Origin: Hyphomicrobiales bacterium
Lineage (GTDB): Bacteria > Pseudomonadota > Alphaproteobacteria > Rhizobiales > Rhizobiaceae
Direction of reading: 5' to 3'
Assembly: GCA_017305935.1 (NCBI GenBank)
Contig: JAFKJU010000006.1
Location: 310,001-374,000, forward strand
Length of the DNA stretch: 64,000 nt
The notes under the pieces were generated by a model that saw only the letters and a program-made list of their open reading frames with translations, ran no database searches and was not told the origin of the DNA. Shown piece after piece: positions 62,070-64,000 of the stretch. The first letter of the stretch is position 1. Each line of letters begins with the position of its first letter. The position numbers were made by a program, and so were the translations under genes.

Positions 62070-62993
62070 ATGGATTTATCGGAAACCGGACAAGTGGATG
62101 GTCCGAGCACGCTGCAGCTCGATCTGGCGCGGCGGATCATCGACCGCATTCGCGACGCGGATTTGCGCGTCGGCACGCGTATCTCGGCGCCGGAACTGGC
62201 GCGGCTGTTCGGCGTCTCGCGCTCGCCGATCACGGGCGCGCTCGATCTCCTGGTGGAAAAGGGCGTGCTGCAGCCGATGGAAAAGCGCGGGCTCAGGGTG
62301 GCACGCGATGTCTCGACGCTCGATCTTGGCGAAATCCTGCCGAATTCGCCGATCGAGGAACTCTATCGCCAGATGCTGCGCGAACGGGCGCAGAACGAGC
62401 TGCCGCAGGAAGTGTCGGAAGCCGAGCTCATTCCCCGCTACGGCGTCTCGCGCGGCATCGTGCGCAAGCTGCTGATGCGTTTTGCGGCGGAAGGCCTGGC
62501 GCAGCGCCTGCCCGGCCATGGCTGGCGCTTCGTCGATACGCTGGATGGCGACGAAGCCTATCGGGAGAGCTATGAATTCCGCGCCATCGTGGAATGCTCG
62601 GCGCTACGCACCCCGAACTTCAACGTGGATGCCGAGATCGCCGCCCAGATCCGCCGCGCCCATAAGCGCATCCTGAGCGATCCCGCCAGCCGCTCGGGCA
62701 GCGACGAATGGTTCCGCGTCAACGCCTTTTTCCATGAAAATCTGGCCGGCTTTTCCGGCAACCGTTTTTTAACCGATGCGATCCGTCACCAGAACAATCT
62801 GCGCCGCATGCAGGAATCCGCCGCCTTCTTCGAACTACCGGCAGAGCGGATCGAGCAATCCTGTCGCGAACATCTCGCCATCCTCGACGCCGTCGAAAGC
62901 GGCGACCTCGAATGGGCCGAGGCACTGTTGCGACAGCATCTGAAGCAGGCATCGGAATACGGATTGGGCGGCAAGGCGAACGCCCGCGCCTGA
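62070..62993 (+). CDS. GntR/FadR-type regulator with two tandem winged helix-turn-helix domains
   Basis: 307 residues. The first GntR-type DNA-binding domain (about 15-75) reads ISAPELARLFGVSRSPITGA. A second winged helix (about 92-150) reads EAELIPRYGVSRGIVRKLL. An FCD-like helical ligand domain (about 165-295) follows, with ECSALRTPN and REHLAILDAVESGDLEWAE. Most FCD regulators have one DNA-binding domain. Divergent from the C45 operon, so the probable controller of the two units sharing the 20-base motif. A TTG at 62061 with AAGGGGC upstream is an alternative start. Confidence 0.87.
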   Translation: MDLSETGQVDGPSTLQLDLARRIIDRIRDADLRVGTRISAPELARLFGVSRSPITGALDLLVEKGVLQPMEKRGLRVARDVSTLDLGEILPNSPIEELYRQMLRERAQNELPQEVSEAELIPRYGVSRGIVRKLLMRFAAEGLAQRLPGHGWRFVDTLDGDEAYRESYEFRAIVECSALRTPNFNVDAEIAAQIRRAHKRILSDPASRSGSDEWFRVNAFFHENLAGFSGNRFLTDAIRHQNNLRRMQESAAFFELPAERIEQSCREHLAILDAVESGDLEWAEALLRQHLKQASEYGLGGKANARA

Positions 62994-63079
62994 TGCGCGG
63001 GCCAACCGGCAGGTCCCGTTCCTGTCGAGTCATTACGTCGCGCACCCCTCGTGCGGGCGTTCTCCCTTGCCGCAAACCT

Positions 63080-63583
63080 TCATTTCCATTCGTAGGCGCG
63101 CTCGCCGTGATACGGGCGTTCGGCGACATAGGCGGAGCCGTCGCCATCCTGCGATACGAAGGCCAGGGCGTCCGCCGCATCGTTGAAGCCGACGAATACC
63201 ATGAGCATGGCGCGAGCGGCCGGGTGACCCTTCTTGCGGTAGGAAAAATGGACTGCGCAATGCGGATAGCGGGGATCCACCGTGGCGGCGCCCGATCGAT
63301 CACCGGTCAGGGCGATGAACTGGTCCAGTGCGAAGAAGCGGTCGATGGCGGCGAAGGCGGTGGCCTGCGAGACTTGTCGGTTGGCGCCGCCATCGGCGGG
63401 GCGGCCGTAATACAGGGCGTCGGTCTGGCCCTTGCGCCGTTTCGTTTCATAGACGATCAGGCCGCCGGCTGCGGCCAGTTCCAGATGAACGTCGAATGTC
63501 TGGAAGCGTTCCGGCTGACGATCCAGTTCCGAAAAAAGTGCTCTCAGCTCGGCGATATAGTCGGCATAAAGTGCAGCGGTCAT
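63080..63583 (-). CDS. Uncharacterised protein
   Basis: 167 residues, not recognised. No signal peptide or membrane span. It has a mix of aromatic and charged residues (LIVYETKRRKGQTDALYYG, PHCAVHFSYRKKGHP) and a C-terminal ERAYEWK. Composition and codon use match the neighbours, and the frame has a plausible start after GCGAGG. It stands alone between the GntR gene and the proline-rich gene. Confidence 0.6.
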   Translation of the reverse strand: MTAALYADYIAELRALFSELDRQPERFQTFDVHLELAAAGGLIVYETKRRKGQTDALYYGRPADGGANRQVSQATAFAAIDRFFALDQFIALTGDRSGAATVDPRYPHCAVHFSYRKKGHPAARAMLMVFVGFNDAADALAFVSQDGDGSAYVAERPYHGERAYEWK

Positions 63584-63653
63584 GGGGCCTCGCAGGAGCG
63601 GTTTCTTCGCCGCGCTGTAGCATGGCCCTGCTGTTGCCGATACCGGATTCGTG

Positions 63654-63678
63654 CGGGGCCGCCCTTTTGGCGGCCCCG
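63654..63678 (-). terminator. GC-rich hairpin after proline-rich gene
   Basis: Perfect 10-base arms CGGGGCCGCC and GGCGGCCCCG around CTTTT, eight bases after the proline-rich gene stop on the minus strand. No following T-run in that direction. Confidence 0.5.
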
Positions 63679-63686
63679 CCCAAGGA

Positions 63687-64000
63687 TCAATAATTCGACC
63701 GCTCGACCCGGTCGAGAATCTGCAGCAGCAGATCGGCGCACACCTTCATCGGCTCGTTCTCGGCGCATTTGACGTCGATCTTGGTATCGCCGGTCTTGAT
63801 GTGGAAATGCGCGGCCCTGGACGGCGGCGGTGGAGGCGGCGGTCGATGGCCTTCCGGCCGCATGTGACCGTGTTCCCGGGCTTCGCGGGGCGGCGGCGGA
63901 GGCGGCGGTGCGGCATCGTCATTGTCGTCGGCATCGACGCGCGGCGGCGGTGCATCGTCGGGGGAAGGTGCTGCCTGTTCCGCGCCTTGCGGTGGCGGTG
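63687..64000 (-). CDS. Proline-rich uncharacterised protein, C-terminal part (5' end outside window)
   Basis: The frame runs off the right edge; 103 codons plus the stop are visible. The visible part alternates polyproline blocks (six or seven Pro) with acidic and His/Arg/Glu-rich spacers. It ends in a compact conserved-looking domain: RAAHFHIKTGDTKIDVKCAE, then CADLLLQILDRVERSNY. Two cysteines lie in that domain. Proline-rich spacers of this kind often span the periplasm, but the N-terminus is not seen. No function assigned. Confidence 0.65.
   Translation of the reverse strand, partial: PPPQGAEQAAPSPDDAPPPRVDADDNDDAAPPPPPPPREAREHGHMRPEGHRPPPPPPPSRAAHFHIKTGDTKIDVKCAENEPMKVCADLLLQILDRVERSNY

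Noticed and set aside
63820-63990. GGC/GGT-rich repeated stretch that looks like a DNA repeat
   Set aside because: It is explained by polyproline codons on the minus strand and has no regular unit length, so it is not a CRISPR or tandem repeat array.
1-64000. tRNA, rRNA, CRISPR arrays, complete insertion sequences, origins, known riboswitches
   Set aside because: Looked for by eye on both strands; none was convincing. A covariance-model search would be needed to exclude small RNAs.

Overview
The window is a gene-dense, GC-rich stretch in which almost every gene is catabolic or transport-related. The gene families (SorC, AcoR, TctDE, FrcA-type single-domain sugar ABC ATPases, a GTTC-N7-GTTC SOS box) point to an alphaproteobacterium of the Rhizobiales/Hyphomicrobiales (Rhizobium/Shinella/Ensifer-like). 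The content suggests an accessory region, perhaps a chromid or megaplasmid. That placement is inference: no replication genes, rRNA, tRNA or CRISPR array were seen.

Layout. (1) 2-697 is the C-terminal end of a DEAD/DEAH helicase cut by the window edge, followed by a lower-GC stretch to 1421 with no convincing gene. (2) 1422-6395 holds an AcoR-type sigma-54 activator, a perfect -24/-12 promoter, a butanediol-dehydrogenase-like enzyme and a SnoaL-flavin monooxygenase fusion. A quinone oxidoreductase follows on the minus strand. (3) 7656-17042 is the most unusual block. It has an acetoin/pyruvate-dehydrogenase-like E1 alpha and beta, a free-standing 80-residue lipoyl carrier, a GlpD-like flavoenzyme, a class II aldolase and an E2 catalytic domain on its own. 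Divergent from these are a SorC regulator, an FGGY sugar kinase and a private lipoyl synthase. Three copies of a TGAACA(A/T)ATG element sit in its promoters. (4) 17087-25850 has a LysR regulator, a Rieske oxygenase with its reductase, a HisC-like aminotransferase, and a polar amino-acid ABC importer whose ATPase is fused to an M14-type peptidase. (5) 25949-28354 has a GlcD-type oxidase, a 57-residue protein under an SOS box, and a MarR regulator.

(6) 28394-36275 (minus strand) is an oligopeptide-type ABC importer with an ABM monooxygenase, a 2-hydroxyacid dehydrogenase and a creatinase-like M24 protein whose metal ligands have decayed. (7) 36629-40645 has an acetoin-reductase-like SDR, a FUSC exporter, LrgB and LrgA, and a divergent LysR. 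(8) 40739-45660 has an SsuABC/NMT1-type importer convergent with a TctDE-type two-component system. (9) 45822-52794 has a LacI regulator, a sugar ABC importer, a ribitol-dehydrogenase-like SDR and a ribulokinase-like kinase, a probable pentitol pathway. (10) 53184-62993 has a second oligopeptide-type importer with two paralogous alpha/beta hydrolases, a C45 Ntn-hydrolase, a MOSC protein and a GntR regulator with two DNA-binding domains. A 20-nt motif shared by both promoters ties the two strands into one probable regulon. (11) 63080-64000 holds two uncharacterised minus-strand genes, the last one cut by the window edge.

The best candidates for undescribed biology are block 3 (a split 2-oxoacid-dehydrogenase-like sugar pathway with its own lipoyl synthase), the peptidase-ABC ATPase fusion in block 4, and the C45/double-hydrolase/MOSC import regulon in block 10.
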